From Paenibacillus sp. PastM-3 (lineage in GTDB: Bacteria; Bacillota; Bacilli; Paenibacillales; Paenibacillaceae), in the NCBI RefSeq assembly GCF_029893965.1, contig NZ_JARXXP010000030.1, positions 1 to 55,851 on the forward strand: a stretch of 55,851 nt of DNA, written 5' to 3'. Shown here in pieces: positions 32,745-41,509 of this stretch (position 1 is the first letter of the stretch; every line of letters starts with the position of its first letter). Both the position numbers and the translations under genes were made by a program. The notes under the pieces were generated by a model that ran no database searches, was not told where the DNA came from, and was given only the letters and a program-made list of their open reading frames with translations.

Positions 32745-34043
32745 CTATTGTTGCTTCAGCATCCATTTCAGCAAGTCCGGCTGGCTTGCCCATAAACGGG
32801 AATGCATAATGACGTATTCGACTGCTTCATTGGAATCGCCCATGCCGACGAAATCCGGAAGATTATGCGGCAGACGCTTCACGCCCAGCAGATAATCAGG
32901 CACATGCTTGTTCACACCGCGCGCTACACGGTACAGCATTTTGAGCTGGGAGGTAATGCCGTTCTTCTTATATTCCAGGACGATCCGGTCATAGGCAAAA
33001 GCAGCAGCCGCATCATCCTCGCCGTATTTCTTCAAGAACTGCTCCGCTTCTTTCAGCTGGTTGCTGTACAGATAGACAGCGGCCAGCAGATACCGGGCAC
33101 CCGTATTGTCGTCCGGATTAAGCTCCAGGATGTGCTCCAGAATCTCTGCGGCTTCTTCCGCTTTGCCGCCGAACCAGCAGGACTCCGCATAGCTCTTGCA
33201 GATCCGGATATACGGGCGGGTCTCCGTCAGCCCCCAGAAGTGACCTTTATGTTCGGCAAAAAACGCTTCTCCCAGCTCCCGTTCACCGGCAGCGATACCC
33301 GCCTTTAGAAAAGCCCGAGCATCCTGCTCATTCTCCGACTCCTCGGCAAGCACCAGGTAAGCGTCAGAGCTGTCCGGATAGATCTCCAAAGCAGCCTCTG
33401 CCAGCTGAATACGGCGCTTTCCGGAAGTGGACTCCATAGCTTTATGTAACAGCAGCTGCGCCTTCTCTCTGGCAGTTCCGGCACCGTTCAGCACAAGCAG
33501 CTCGTCTGAGTCGCCTTCTCTGCCGTATTCCTCGATATAATTCAGCATTTCCTTCACTTTGCGTGAAATCGTTGCCGGTGTAACCTCATATTTATCGGCC
33601 AGCTCAGCCTGGGATAGATTGAACCCGTATTCTTCAGACAATATATATTCGATTGCCGCGCAGAATGACCCTGCTTTCTTGACTGCGGGCTTGGTCTGGC
33701 CGGAGAAGCCGTTCCAGAGCACCACCGCTTCAAAAATCAGCTCCCGCTCATACTGGCTCCGCATGCTCTCAATCAGCTGCATGGCCAGCTGCTCATGAGC
33801 CGGATGCTCCCATCTCAGTTCCCGCGTCACCATCTTCTTCAGCTTGGTCAGTGTAAGCTTGCCTTCAGGTCGGACACCCGTTTCAGGAGAAGCAGCGGCT
33901 TGTGCTGAAACTGCATCCGCCTCCTCAGTTGTGACGAGCCGCAGGATCGACTCTACTGCAGAGGTTTCTTTTCCCAGACAGCATTTTTTATATTTTTTAC
34001 CGCTACCGCATGGACACAAGTCATTTCTTCCAACCTTACTCAA
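32745..34043 (-). CDS. SEC-C motif protein with TPR-like repeats
   Basis: The TTG start follows AGGAGG. Residues 1-25 contain the zinc-binding SEC-C motif CPCGSGKKYKKCC. A helix-turn-helix-like segment lies near 155-175 (LSQAELADKYEVTPATISRKV), and TPR-like helices fill the C-terminal 240 residues (AELALEIYPDSSDAYLVLAEE begins one of them, AEEAAEILEHILELNPDD another). The combination suggests an adaptor or regulator. The precise function is unknown. It is a single gene between the pur operon terminator and its own terminator. Confidence 0.85.
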   Translation of the reverse strand: MSKVGRNDLCPCGSGKKYKKCCLGKETSAVESILRLVTTEEADAVSAQAAASPETGVRPEGKLTLTKLKKMVTRELRWEHPAHEQLAMQLIESMRSQYERELIFEAVVLWNGFSGQTKPAVKKAGSFCAAIEYILSEEYGFNLSQAELADKYEVTPATISRKVKEMLNYIEEYGREGDSDELLVLNGAGTAREKAQLLLHKAMESTSGKRRIQLAEAALEIYPDSSDAYLVLAEESENEQDARAFLKAGIAAGERELGEAFFAEHKGHFWGLTETRPYIRICKSYAESCWFGGKAEEAAEILEHILELNPDDNTGARYLLAAVYLYSNQLKEAEQFLKKYGEDDAAAAFAYDRIVLEYKKNGITSQLKMLYRVARGVNKHVPDYLLGVKRLPHNLPDFVGMGDSNEAVEYVIMHSRLWASQPDLLKWMLKQQ

Positions 34044-34075
34044 AGCTAATTCCTCCTATACTTAAAAAACGATTT

Positions 34076-34105
34076 AAAAAAGGCCTTTCCATGAAAGGAA
34101 AGACC
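34076..34105 (-). terminator. Terminator of the purine operon
   Basis: On the minus strand GGTCTTTCC pairs with GGAAAGGCC around a six-base loop, followed by six Ts. It is about 130 bases after the purD stop. Confidence 0.82.
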
Positions 34106-34233
34106 CTTTATCTGTATATATCCGAACATTTTCCCCCGTACGAGTTGTATTATAGCACTTCTTCTATCACTTGTCAGTCCTTTTTTGGGACTTTCTACGA
34201 GAAAATTAGGAATAAAGTAGCTGTTTCTTACCT

Positions 34234-35499
34234 TTAGACCAGCGCCTTCATGGCTATGTCACTGCGGTTTTGCTTGCCTTCAAAATGAATTTTCTCCGCA
34301 CTGGCATAGGCTGCTGCACGCGCTTCGGCAATATCCGCACCTTTTCCTACTACCCCCAGCACACGTCCGCCGTTTGTAAGCCAGCTTCCGTCCTCTCCCC
34401 GCGCAGTTCCCGCATGGAAGACCAGTCCGTCCCCTGCTTCTTCCAGCCCGGTTATCGGTACGCCTTTTGGATAATTGCCCGGATAGCCCTGAGACGCCAG
34501 CACTACACATACTGCCGCCTCGTCGCTCCACTCAATTGAGGTATCAGCCAGTCTTCCTTCAGCCACAGCCAGGAAGATTTCCAAGAGATCACTCTTCAGC
34601 CGCGGCAGCACCACCTGGGTCTCCGGATCACCGAACCGGGCATTGAATTCGATCGTCTTGGGCTTGCCGTCCGGCGAGATCATCAGACCCGCAAACAGCA
34701 CGCCGCTGAAGGAACGGCCTTCAGCCACCATAGCTTTGGCTGTAGGCTCGATAATGGTCTTAACCGCCTCATGGATAATAGACTGGTCAATATGCGGCAG
34801 AGGGGAATAGGTGCCCATCCCGCCGGTATTAGGCCCCTTGTCTCCGTCGAATACGGGCTTGTGATCCTGCGCAGCCGCCATAGGGCGTACGGTCTCCCCG
34901 TCGACAAAAGCGAGAATCGACATCTCCTGCCCGGCCAGGAATTCCTCAATAACAACCTGGGCGCCGGCTTCACCAAATACTTTGGCAACCATAATGTCAC
35001 GAAGCGCCTGCTCGGCTTCCTCGCGTGAATACGCAACAGTAACGCCTTTGCCGGCAGCCAGACCATCTGCCTTAATTACAATCGGCAATCCCTGTCCGCG
35101 CAAATACGCAAGTGCTGCTTCATACTCGCTGAACTTCTCATAGGCTGCTGTCGGAATATTGTACTTATGCAGCAGGTCCTTCATAAAGGTTTTGCTGCCT
35201 TCGATTTCCGCCGCATTTTTACGGGGTCCGAATACCGGAATGTCCTGTGCTTCAAAAGCATCAACAATGCCTGCCGCCAGCGGATCATCGGGACCGATAA
35301 CGACAAGGCCTACCTCCTTCTCCTTGGCGAATGCCGTCAGCTTATCGAACTCGAACACGCCGATCGGCACACACTCCGCCAGCTGGGCAATCCCGGCGTT
35401 GCCGGGTGCACAGTAGATTTTACCGGCTGACGGGCTTTGGGACAGCTTCCAGATAATCGCATGCTCCCGGCCCCCGCCGCCGACCACTAAAATATCCAT
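34234..35499 (-). CDS. purD: Phosphoribosylamine-glycine ligase
   Basis: ATP-grasp enzyme for step two of purine synthesis (glycinamide ribonucleotide formation). The ATG encoding MDILVVGGGGREHAI has GGGGAGG 11 bases upstream and gives 421 residues, the usual length. Visible motifs are PGNAGIAQLAECV, the ATP-grasp FMKDLLHKYNIPTA and VIKADGLAAGKGV, and NTGGMGTYSPLP with FNARFGDPE. Last gene of the pur operon, 25 bases after purH. Confidence 0.96.
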   Translation of the reverse strand: MDILVVGGGGREHAIIWKLSQSPSAGKIYCAPGNAGIAQLAECVPIGVFEFDKLTAFAKEKEVGLVVIGPDDPLAAGIVDAFEAQDIPVFGPRKNAAEIEGSKTFMKDLLHKYNIPTAAYEKFSEYEAALAYLRGQGLPIVIKADGLAAGKGVTVAYSREEAEQALRDIMVAKVFGEAGAQVVIEEFLAGQEMSILAFVDGETVRPMAAAQDHKPVFDGDKGPNTGGMGTYSPLPHIDQSIIHEAVKTIIEPTAKAMVAEGRSFSGVLFAGLMISPDGKPKTIEFNARFGDPETQVVLPRLKSDLLEIFLAVAEGRLADTSIEWSDEAAVCVVLASQGYPGNYPKGVPITGLEEAGDGLVFHAGTARGEDGSWLTNGGRVLGVVGKGADIAEARAAAYASAEKIHFEGKQNRSDIAMKALV

Positions 35500-35524
35500 T
35501 GAACTGAAATCCTCCCCAGGTAGT

Positions 35525-37072
35525 CTAGTGTTTGAAATGGCGGACGCCGGTGAAGACCATAGCGATTCCGTATTCATTGGCAACCTTGATTGATTCCTCG
35601 TCCTTAATCGAGCCGCCCGGCTGGATAACCGCGGTGATGCCTGCCTTTGCCGCGAGTTCGAGCGTATCGCCCATCGGGAAGAATGCGTCAGATGCGAGAA
35701 TAGCACCCTTAGCCTTGTCTGCCGCCTGCTCGATCGCAATCTTCGCTGCGCCGACCCGGTTCATCTGACCTGCGCCGACGCCGACGGTCATATCATCCGC
35801 TGCCAGCACGATCGCATTGGACTTCACATGCTTAACCACTTTCCAGCCGAACAGCAGCTGCTTCAGCTCTTCCTCGGTAGGCTTGCGGTCGGTAACAACC
35901 TGCAGCTCATCCGCATTTACGGAGTGCACATCGCTCTCCTGCACAACCATGCCGCCCTCAATCGAAGTCACGACAAAGCTGCTCTTGCGCGCCGCTGCGG
36001 CACTAAGATTGCCGATCTTGAGCAGGCGGATGTTCTTTTTCTTCGTCAGGATTTCCAGCGCTTCCTCTGTGAAGCCCGGAGCCAATACGATTTCCAGGAA
36101 GATATCCTTCAGCAGATTCGCGGTATCTGCATCAATAATCCGGTTAGCAGCGACGATTCCGCCGAAGATGGAGGTCGGATCGGCGTTGTACGCTTTTTGA
36201 TAAGCTTCAAACACACTGGTTCCCACGCCTACGCCGCAAGGATTCATATGCTTAACAGCTACGACAGCCGGCTCTTCGAACTCCTTAACGATCTGCAGCG
36301 CCGCGTTGGCGTCGTTGATGTTGTTGTAGGACAATTCCTTGCCGTGCAGCTGCTCGGCTGCAGTCAGCGTATCCTGCGCCGCCAGCGGCTTCCGGTAGAA
36401 TGCCGCTTTCTGGTGCGGATTCTCCCCATAGCGGAGATCCTGGATTTTCTCGTAAGTAACTGTATAGCGCTCCGGCAGCGGTTCACCGGTTACACCTGCC
36501 AGATAATCGGCGATCAGAGCATCGTAAGCGGCCGTATGGCGGAACACTTTTGCCGCAAGACGTTTGCGGGTTTCAAGGGTCGTATCCCCGCCTGCGCGCA
36601 CCTCTTCAAGCACACTCTCGTAATCAGCAGCATCCACAACCACACTGACAAAAGCATGGTTCTTCGCCGCAGAACGCAGCATCGTCGGTCCGCCGATATC
36701 GATGTTCTCGATCGCTTCCTCGTAGGAAACATCGGGCCTAGCAATCGTCTCCGCGAACGGATACAGATTCACCACCACCAGGTCGATGTAACCGAGACCC
36801 AGCTCCGTCATCTGACGCGTATGCTCCTCGTTGTCACGAACGGCCAGCAGGCCGCTGTGTACAGCCGGATGCAGGGTTTTGACCCGTCCGTCCATAATTT
36901 CCGGGAAGCCCGTCACATCGGAGATGCCGATAACCGGTACGCCTTCTTTCGCCAAAAGTGTGCTAGTGCCGCCTGTGGAGATAATTTCTACGCCCAATGC
37001 AGACAACTCGCGGCAAAAATCCACGATGCCCTGTTTGTCCGATACGCTGACCAGCGCTCTTTTGATACTCAC
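35525..37072 (-). CDS. purH: AICAR transformylase / IMP cyclohydrolase
   Basis: Bifunctional enzyme for the last two steps to IMP. The MGS-like cyclohydrolase domain is at 1-190 (ALVSVSDKQGIVDFCREL, IISTGGTSTLL). The transformylase domain has the catalytic Lys-His in VKHMNPCGVGV and later GVGAGQMNRVGA. GTG start behind GGAGGAGG. 515 residues, normal length. A 530-base repeat-containing gap separates it from purN. Confidence 0.96.
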   Translation of the reverse strand: MSIKRALVSVSDKQGIVDFCRELSALGVEIISTGGTSTLLAKEGVPVIGISDVTGFPEIMDGRVKTLHPAVHSGLLAVRDNEEHTRQMTELGLGYIDLVVVNLYPFAETIARPDVSYEEAIENIDIGGPTMLRSAAKNHAFVSVVVDAADYESVLEEVRAGGDTTLETRKRLAAKVFRHTAAYDALIADYLAGVTGEPLPERYTVTYEKIQDLRYGENPHQKAAFYRKPLAAQDTLTAAEQLHGKELSYNNINDANAALQIVKEFEEPAVVAVKHMNPCGVGVGTSVFEAYQKAYNADPTSIFGGIVAANRIIDADTANLLKDIFLEIVLAPGFTEEALEILTKKKNIRLLKIGNLSAAAARKSSFVVTSIEGGMVVQESDVHSVNADELQVVTDRKPTEEELKQLLFGWKVVKHVKSNAIVLAADDMTVGVGAGQMNRVGAAKIAIEQAADKAKGAILASDAFFPMGDTLELAAKAGITAVIQPGGSIKDEESIKVANEYGIAMVFTGVRHFKH

Positions 37073-37602
37073 TTGAATAGTCCTCCTCCGGATGATGCAA
37101 GATTAGTGTTGTTAACTTAATAGCTACGGCGAAGCTTCGCTAGGAATTGCCGCAATCTAGGTAAAAGAGAATCTATTGTACTTTGTACAACAGATGAAAG
37201 GTATATCCGTCTGAAAACTGAATCTGTTGCATTTTGTGCAGCAGATTCTCAGCTTTTTGCTGCTTTGGCCTCATTTTCTTAAAATCAATTGTACGGAATA
37301 CAATAGAACCGGCTTTCGGGTGGTTCAGCAAGGAATCCATTGTATAAAATACAACCAGGCCTCCCCGTGAACCCTGTCACTTTAAGCGGACTGCATTCGT
37401 CAAGTAAACCGGCGGTACAGCCGCAAATCGACACCCTCTTACCTTTGTGCAATATTTCCCGAGAAATATCAGAATCCGCAAATTCTGCACAAACTGTCGA
37501 TATAAAAGACTGCCCCCACAATCGGAGCTTATGTTGAATGATGCCAGCGGGTCAGCAGGGCAATACAAGTAAGAACTCTCGGCCGTCTAACTGACGGTTA
37601 GG
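37073..37602. repeat. Array of TTGTA/TACAA palindromes in the pur operon
   Basis: This gap between purN and purH holds four similar short palindromes: 37176-37190 TTGTACTTTGTACAA, 37221-37247 (11-bp arms AATCTGTTGCA / TGCAGCAGATT with one mismatch), 37289-37303 TTGTACGGAATACAA and 37340-37354 TTGTATAAAATACAA. A fifth, longer structure at 37445-37492 has TTGTGCA / TGCACAA ends around an inner hairpin. No open frame was seen. Confidence 0.75.
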
Positions 37603-38217
37603 CTACTCGCGGACAACAACATGTCTGCCGTTCAGCTCAACTTTTCCGGCTGCAAAAGCACGGACAACCTCCGGATACAGCTCATATTCAATCTGGTGGA
37701 TCCGCTGTGCAAGTGACTCAGCCGTGTCCCCTGTTTCCACCGTAACGCTGCGCTGGGCAATGACCGGCCCGGTATCCATCCCGCCATCGACGAAGTGAAC
37801 CGTTACCCCGGTCAGCTTCACGCCGTAATCCAGCGCCTGTCCGATCGCATCCTTCCCGGCAAAAGCAGGCAGCAGCGAAGGATGGATGTTGATAATCCTT
37901 CCCGCAAAAGCCTCCAGCAGCGCCGGACTGATCAGCCGCATGTAACCGGCGAGTACAATCAATCCGATGTCCCGGCGCTTCAGCTCGGCCACAATCTCCG
38001 CCTCATACAGCTCGCGGCTGGCGAACTCCTTCGGCCGCAGCAGGAGGGCGGGTATACCCGCAGCCTCTGCCCGCTGTGCTACAGGCGCTTCCGGCCGGTC
38101 AGAGACCAGCAGCTCAATGCTTCCCTCACCAAGCTGCCCGGCTCTCTGCGCTTCAATAAGTGCGGCAAAATTGCTGCCCTGCCCGGAGGCAAATACAGCG
38201 ATCCGGCTGCTGCTCAT
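37603..38217 (-). CDS. purN: Phosphoribosylglycinamide formyltransferase 1
   Basis: Folate-dependent GAR formylation, step three. 204 residues. Motifs are IAVFASGQGSNFAAL, the catalytic IINIHPSLLPAFAG (Asn-His) and VHFVDGGMDTGPVIAQ. The ATG overlaps the purM stop region, so the two are translationally coupled. Confidence 0.95.
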   Translation of the reverse strand: MSSSRIAVFASGQGSNFAALIEAQRAGQLGEGSIELLVSDRPEAPVAQRAEAAGIPALLLRPKEFASRELYEAEIVAELKRRDIGLIVLAGYMRLISPALLEAFAGRIINIHPSLLPAFAGKDAIGQALDYGVKLTGVTVHFVDGGMDTGPVIAQRSVTVETGDTAESLAQRIHQIEYELYPEVVRAFAAGKVELNGRHVVVRE

Positions 38218-39257
38218 CAGACCTCAGCTCCCGTAAAGGTAACGATGCGCTCCCCTTCGTTCACCGTTCCGATCAGATAAGCCTCTTCTCCGCTTGCTTT
38301 CAGCAGCTCGAGCGCACGCTCACTGTCTGCAGCAGGCACTACCAGCACCAGACCGATCCCCATGTTAAAGGTGGTGAACATATCACGGTTTGTTACACTG
38401 CCCTTCTCCTGCATCAGGCCGAAGACCGGCTGGATCGGCCAGGAGCCGTAGTTAATCTCTACATTCACATTATCCGGCAGCATCCGCGGAATATTCTCGA
38501 TAAAGCCTCCGCCGGTAATATGCGCCATGCCCTTAACGGTCAGCTGCTCCAGCAGGGCCAGCAGCGGTTTTACGTAGATTTTGGTCGGTGCGAGCAGCAC
38601 GTCCACAAGCGGAGCGCCCAGTTCAGGAACGACATCATTCAGCTCATAACCGGCCTGCTCCAGCAAAAGCTTGCGCACCAGCGAGAAGCCGTTGCTGTGA
38701 ATACCGCTGGAGGCAAGACCGATTACAGCATCTCCAGGAGCAATGTCTGCACCGGTAACCAGCTTGGCCTTATCCGCTACGCCCACTGTGAAACCGGCAA
38801 TATCGTATTCGCCGGCAGCGTACATACCCGGCATTTCAGCCGTTTCCCCGCCGATCAGCGCGCAGCCTGCCTGGTGGCAGCCTTCGGCGATTCCGGCCAC
38901 AATGGCTTCAATCTTCTCAGGCACTACTTTGTCGCAGGCCAGATAGTCCAGAAAGAACAGCGGCTCAGCGCCCTGCACCACGATGTCGTTGACACACATC
39001 GCTACAGCGTCAATGCCAATTGTGTCGTGGCGGTCCGCCGCGAAGGCGAGCTTGAGCTTCGTGCCTACGCCATCCGTACCCGATACAAGTACAGGCTCGT
39101 CGTATTTATCTTTGTTGAGACCGAACAGTGCGCCGAATCCGCCGAGCTCAGTCATGACCTCTGGACGGTATGTGCGCTTCACATGCTTCTTCATGCGTTC
39201 TACCGCTTCATTGCCAGCCGCAATATCCACTCCGGCGTTTTTATAAGCTTCCGACAC
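38217..39257 (-). CDS. purM: Phosphoribosylformylglycinamidine cyclo-ligase
   Basis: AIR synthetase, step five. The GTG start encoding MSEAYKNAGVDIAAG has GAGGTG upstream and gives 346 residues, exactly the usual size; a longer in-frame start at 39335 is unlikely. Visible motifs are VSGTDGVGTKL, DTIGIDAVAMCVNDIVVQG, GGETAEMPGMY and SSGIHSNGFSLVR. A 755-base gap of repeats lies between this gene and purF. Confidence 0.95.
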   Translation of the reverse strand: MSEAYKNAGVDIAAGNEAVERMKKHVKRTYRPEVMTELGGFGALFGLNKDKYDEPVLVSGTDGVGTKLKLAFAADRHDTIGIDAVAMCVNDIVVQGAEPLFFLDYLACDKVVPEKIEAIVAGIAEGCHQAGCALIGGETAEMPGMYAAGEYDIAGFTVGVADKAKLVTGADIAPGDAVIGLASSGIHSNGFSLVRKLLLEQAGYELNDVVPELGAPLVDVLLAPTKIYVKPLLALLEQLTVKGMAHITGGGFIENIPRMLPDNVNVEINYGSWPIQPVFGLMQEKGSVTNRDMFTTFNMGIGLVLVVPAADSERALELLKASGEEAYLIGTVNEGERIVTFTGAEV

Positions 39258-40012
39258 TTTTGGACACCTCATTTTAATTAGTTTAGAGCGCTGGTTCGGG
39301 GCGGCCTGGTTCAGGCGTGTGGTCATAGTCGTCATTACGGGGAATGTTTGGACTTCCGGTCGCTGTTATATTTGGATTTCCTCATTTGAACCGCTGGCCG
39401 CGGTAGAAATCCAAATATAGCTTATGCTTCCGATGCGAGCTTTCCTGCGGAAAGCTTTCAGGCGAACGCTATCGCTCCTACAGTTCCAAACTTCCCCTCC
39501 ATGACTCAGACCACCCGGGTAAACCCGGCCGCAAGCCGAAGTTTGCGCCTTGCACAGGGACAGAAGGCCGACGCCCTGCGCTGCGCGGGCGTCTATTTGG
39601 CAAGTGAACCCTCGCTTTTGCGAAGCAAACAGTCAGGGTCACGAGCCTGGGCTCTTGCGGGCGCGGTGCGAAGCCGCACGCTCCCTAAGGCGAGAGCCAA
39701 CCCGCTTTTGCGTTAGCAAACAGCCGGGGGCGTGAGCCTCGGGGCGCGGAGCGAAGCCGCGCTCACCTGAGCGTGTAAACCCTCGCTTTTGCGAAGCAAA
39801 CAGCCAGGGTTACGAGCCAATGGCCCGGCGGGGCCGCAGGCCGCCAGGGCGCGCAGCGCCGTAGAGCGTGTCCGCAGGACAAAGCGGGCACCCGCACCCA
39901 CGCCATCTTAGCAAGTTTAGAGCAAACTCCTACCGCCGAGCTTTCGGGTGGCCGGAGGGCCGAGCCCTCCGGAATCCCCCTTTGTAAGGGGGACATAGGG
40001 GGATGGACACCA
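39258..40012. repeat. Repeat-dense gap between purF and purM
   Basis: 39368-39418 has a perfect 14-bp inverted repeat (TATATTTGGATTTC / GAAATCCAAATATA). 39500-39880 holds three direct copies of a hairpin-bearing unit, each with CGCTTTTGCG and (T/A)AGCAAACAG followed by GGG and ACGAGCC or GTGAGCC, at about 39608, 39699 and 39778. Each is followed by a GC-rich GCGAAGCCGC-type or similar block. No plausible gene was found. This is unusual inside an operon. Confidence 0.7.
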
Positions 40013-41509
40013 CTAGCAAGAGCACCCATCCTTCTCCTCCCCGCCGAAATCAACCTGCGTCGGGTAATCATTATCGAAGCAGGAGAGGCACAGGCCTCCC
40101 TTGTACTCATTGCTGCTGTAGCCGCCGATGGACTGGATCAGTCCTTCCGGCGACAGGAACGCCAGGGAATCGGCGTTAATCTCCTCGCACATTTCCTGAA
40201 TGGTCTTGTACGACGCGATCAGCTCGCGGCGGTCCGGGGTATCAATCCCGTAGAAGCACGGGTTTTTGAACGGCGGCGAAGTAATCCGCACATGCACCTC
40301 AAGCGCTCCGGCCTCGCGCAGCAGATTGACGATCCGGCGCGAGGTCGTGCCGCGCACGATCGAGTCGTCGATCATGACGACGCGCTGGCCTTCGACAACG
40401 CGGCGCACAGCGCTAAGCTTCATCTTCACGCCCTGCTCGCGCAGCTCCTGGCTCGGCTGGATGAACGTCCGGCCGGTGTACTTGTTCTTGATCAGCCCAA
40501 GCTCATACGGGATGCCGGTCTGCTCGGCATAGCCGATGGCTGCCGAGATACTGGAATCCGGTACGCCGGTGACGATGTCGGCATCGACGAAGGACTCCAG
40601 CGCCATCCGGCTGCCCATCCGCTTGCGGGCGGAATGCAGGTTGGAGCCGTTAAGGTCGCTGTCCGGGCGGGCAAAATAAATATATTCCATCGCGCACAGC
40701 GCTTTGCGTTTCGGTTCAGTGAATCTGTCTTCCAGGAAGCCGTTCTTGTCCAGCACCAGCAGCTCGCCCGGCTCGATGTCACGGACCAGAGTGGCTCCGA
40801 TGACCTCAAGGGCACAGGACTCGGAAGCGAAGACATACGCTTCGCCGACCCGGCCCATCACCAGCGGGCGCAGCCCGTGCGGGTCAGAGGCGACGATCAG
40901 CTTGTCGTTAGTCATCAGCAGGAAGGCGAAGCCGCCGACCAGCTGGCGCAGCGCATCCTTGGCGGCCTCGACAAAATCCTTCGGCGAACGCGCAATCAGA
41001 TGCGCCAGCACCTCGGTGTCGCTGGTCGTCTGGAAGATCGACCCGCTCATCTCAAGCGTCTTGCGGATCAGCGGCTCGTTAACGATGTTGCCGTTGGTGG
41101 CAATCGCCAGGTCCCCGTCACGGTACTTGAAGACCAGCGGCTGCGCATTCGTCAGCCGGCTGTCCCCGCTGGTCGAGTAGCGCACATGTCCGATGGACAT
41201 GTCGCCGACCAGCGAGGCGATTTTGTCCTTGTCAAAGACTTCTTTGACAAGGCCCATGCCGCGGTGGTAGTTGAAATCACGGCCGTCGGCTACGCAGATG
41301 CCCGCGCTCTCTTCCCCCCGGTGCTGCAGAGCATGCAGCCCGTAATAGGACATGGAGGCGGCCTCTGGGTGTCCAAAGACCCCGAAGACGCCGCATTCTT
41401 CTTTTAACGTATCAAAAATATCTCCCGAGCCCGTTCCTTCATTGTAAAAGTCGCCGGTCCACAGGATGGGGGTCTCCTGCTTGTTCCCGGTCTTTATTTC
41501 ATAAGACAT
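40013..41509 (-). CDS. purF: Amidophosphoribosyltransferase
   Basis: First committed step of purine synthesis. ATG behind GGGAGG gives 498 residues. A short propeptide precedes the catalytic Cys of EECGVFGVFGHPE, as in the Bacillus-type enzyme. The PRPP loop is VMIDDSIVRGTTSRR. Fe-S cysteines fit positions in KNPCFYGID and GLCLSCFDND and the C-terminal GCSC. It overlaps the purL 3' end. Confidence 0.96.
   Translation of the reverse strand: MSYEIKTGNKQETPILWTGDFYNEGTGSGDIFDTLKEECGVFGVFGHPEAASMSYYGLHALQHRGEESAGICVADGRDFNYHRGMGLVKEVFDKDKIASLVGDMSIGHVRYSTSGDSRLTNAQPLVFKYRDGDLAIATNGNIVNEPLIRKTLEMSGSIFQTTSDTEVLAHLIARSPKDFVEAAKDALRQLVGGFAFLLMTNDKLIVASDPHGLRPLVMGRVGEAYVFASESCALEVIGATLVRDIEPGELLVLDKNGFLEDRFTEPKRKALCAMEYIYFARPDSDLNGSNLHSARKRMGSRMALESFVDADIVTGVPDSSISAAIGYAEQTGIPYELGLIKNKYTGRTFIQPSQELREQGVKMKLSAVRRVVEGQRVVMIDDSIVRGTTSRRIVNLLREAGALEVHVRITSPPFKNPCFYGIDTPDRRELIASYKTIQEMCEEINADSLAFLSPEGLIQSIGGYSSNEYKGGLCLSCFDNDYPTQVDFGGEEKDGCSC

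Noticed and set aside
35828..37120. Long antisense frame opposite purH
   Set aside because: It covers a gene with clear catalytic motifs on the other strand; no independent evidence of coding.
40292..41407. Long antisense frame opposite purF
   Set aside because: Same reasoning: the complementary strand encodes an intact PurF with its catalytic Cys and PRPP loop.
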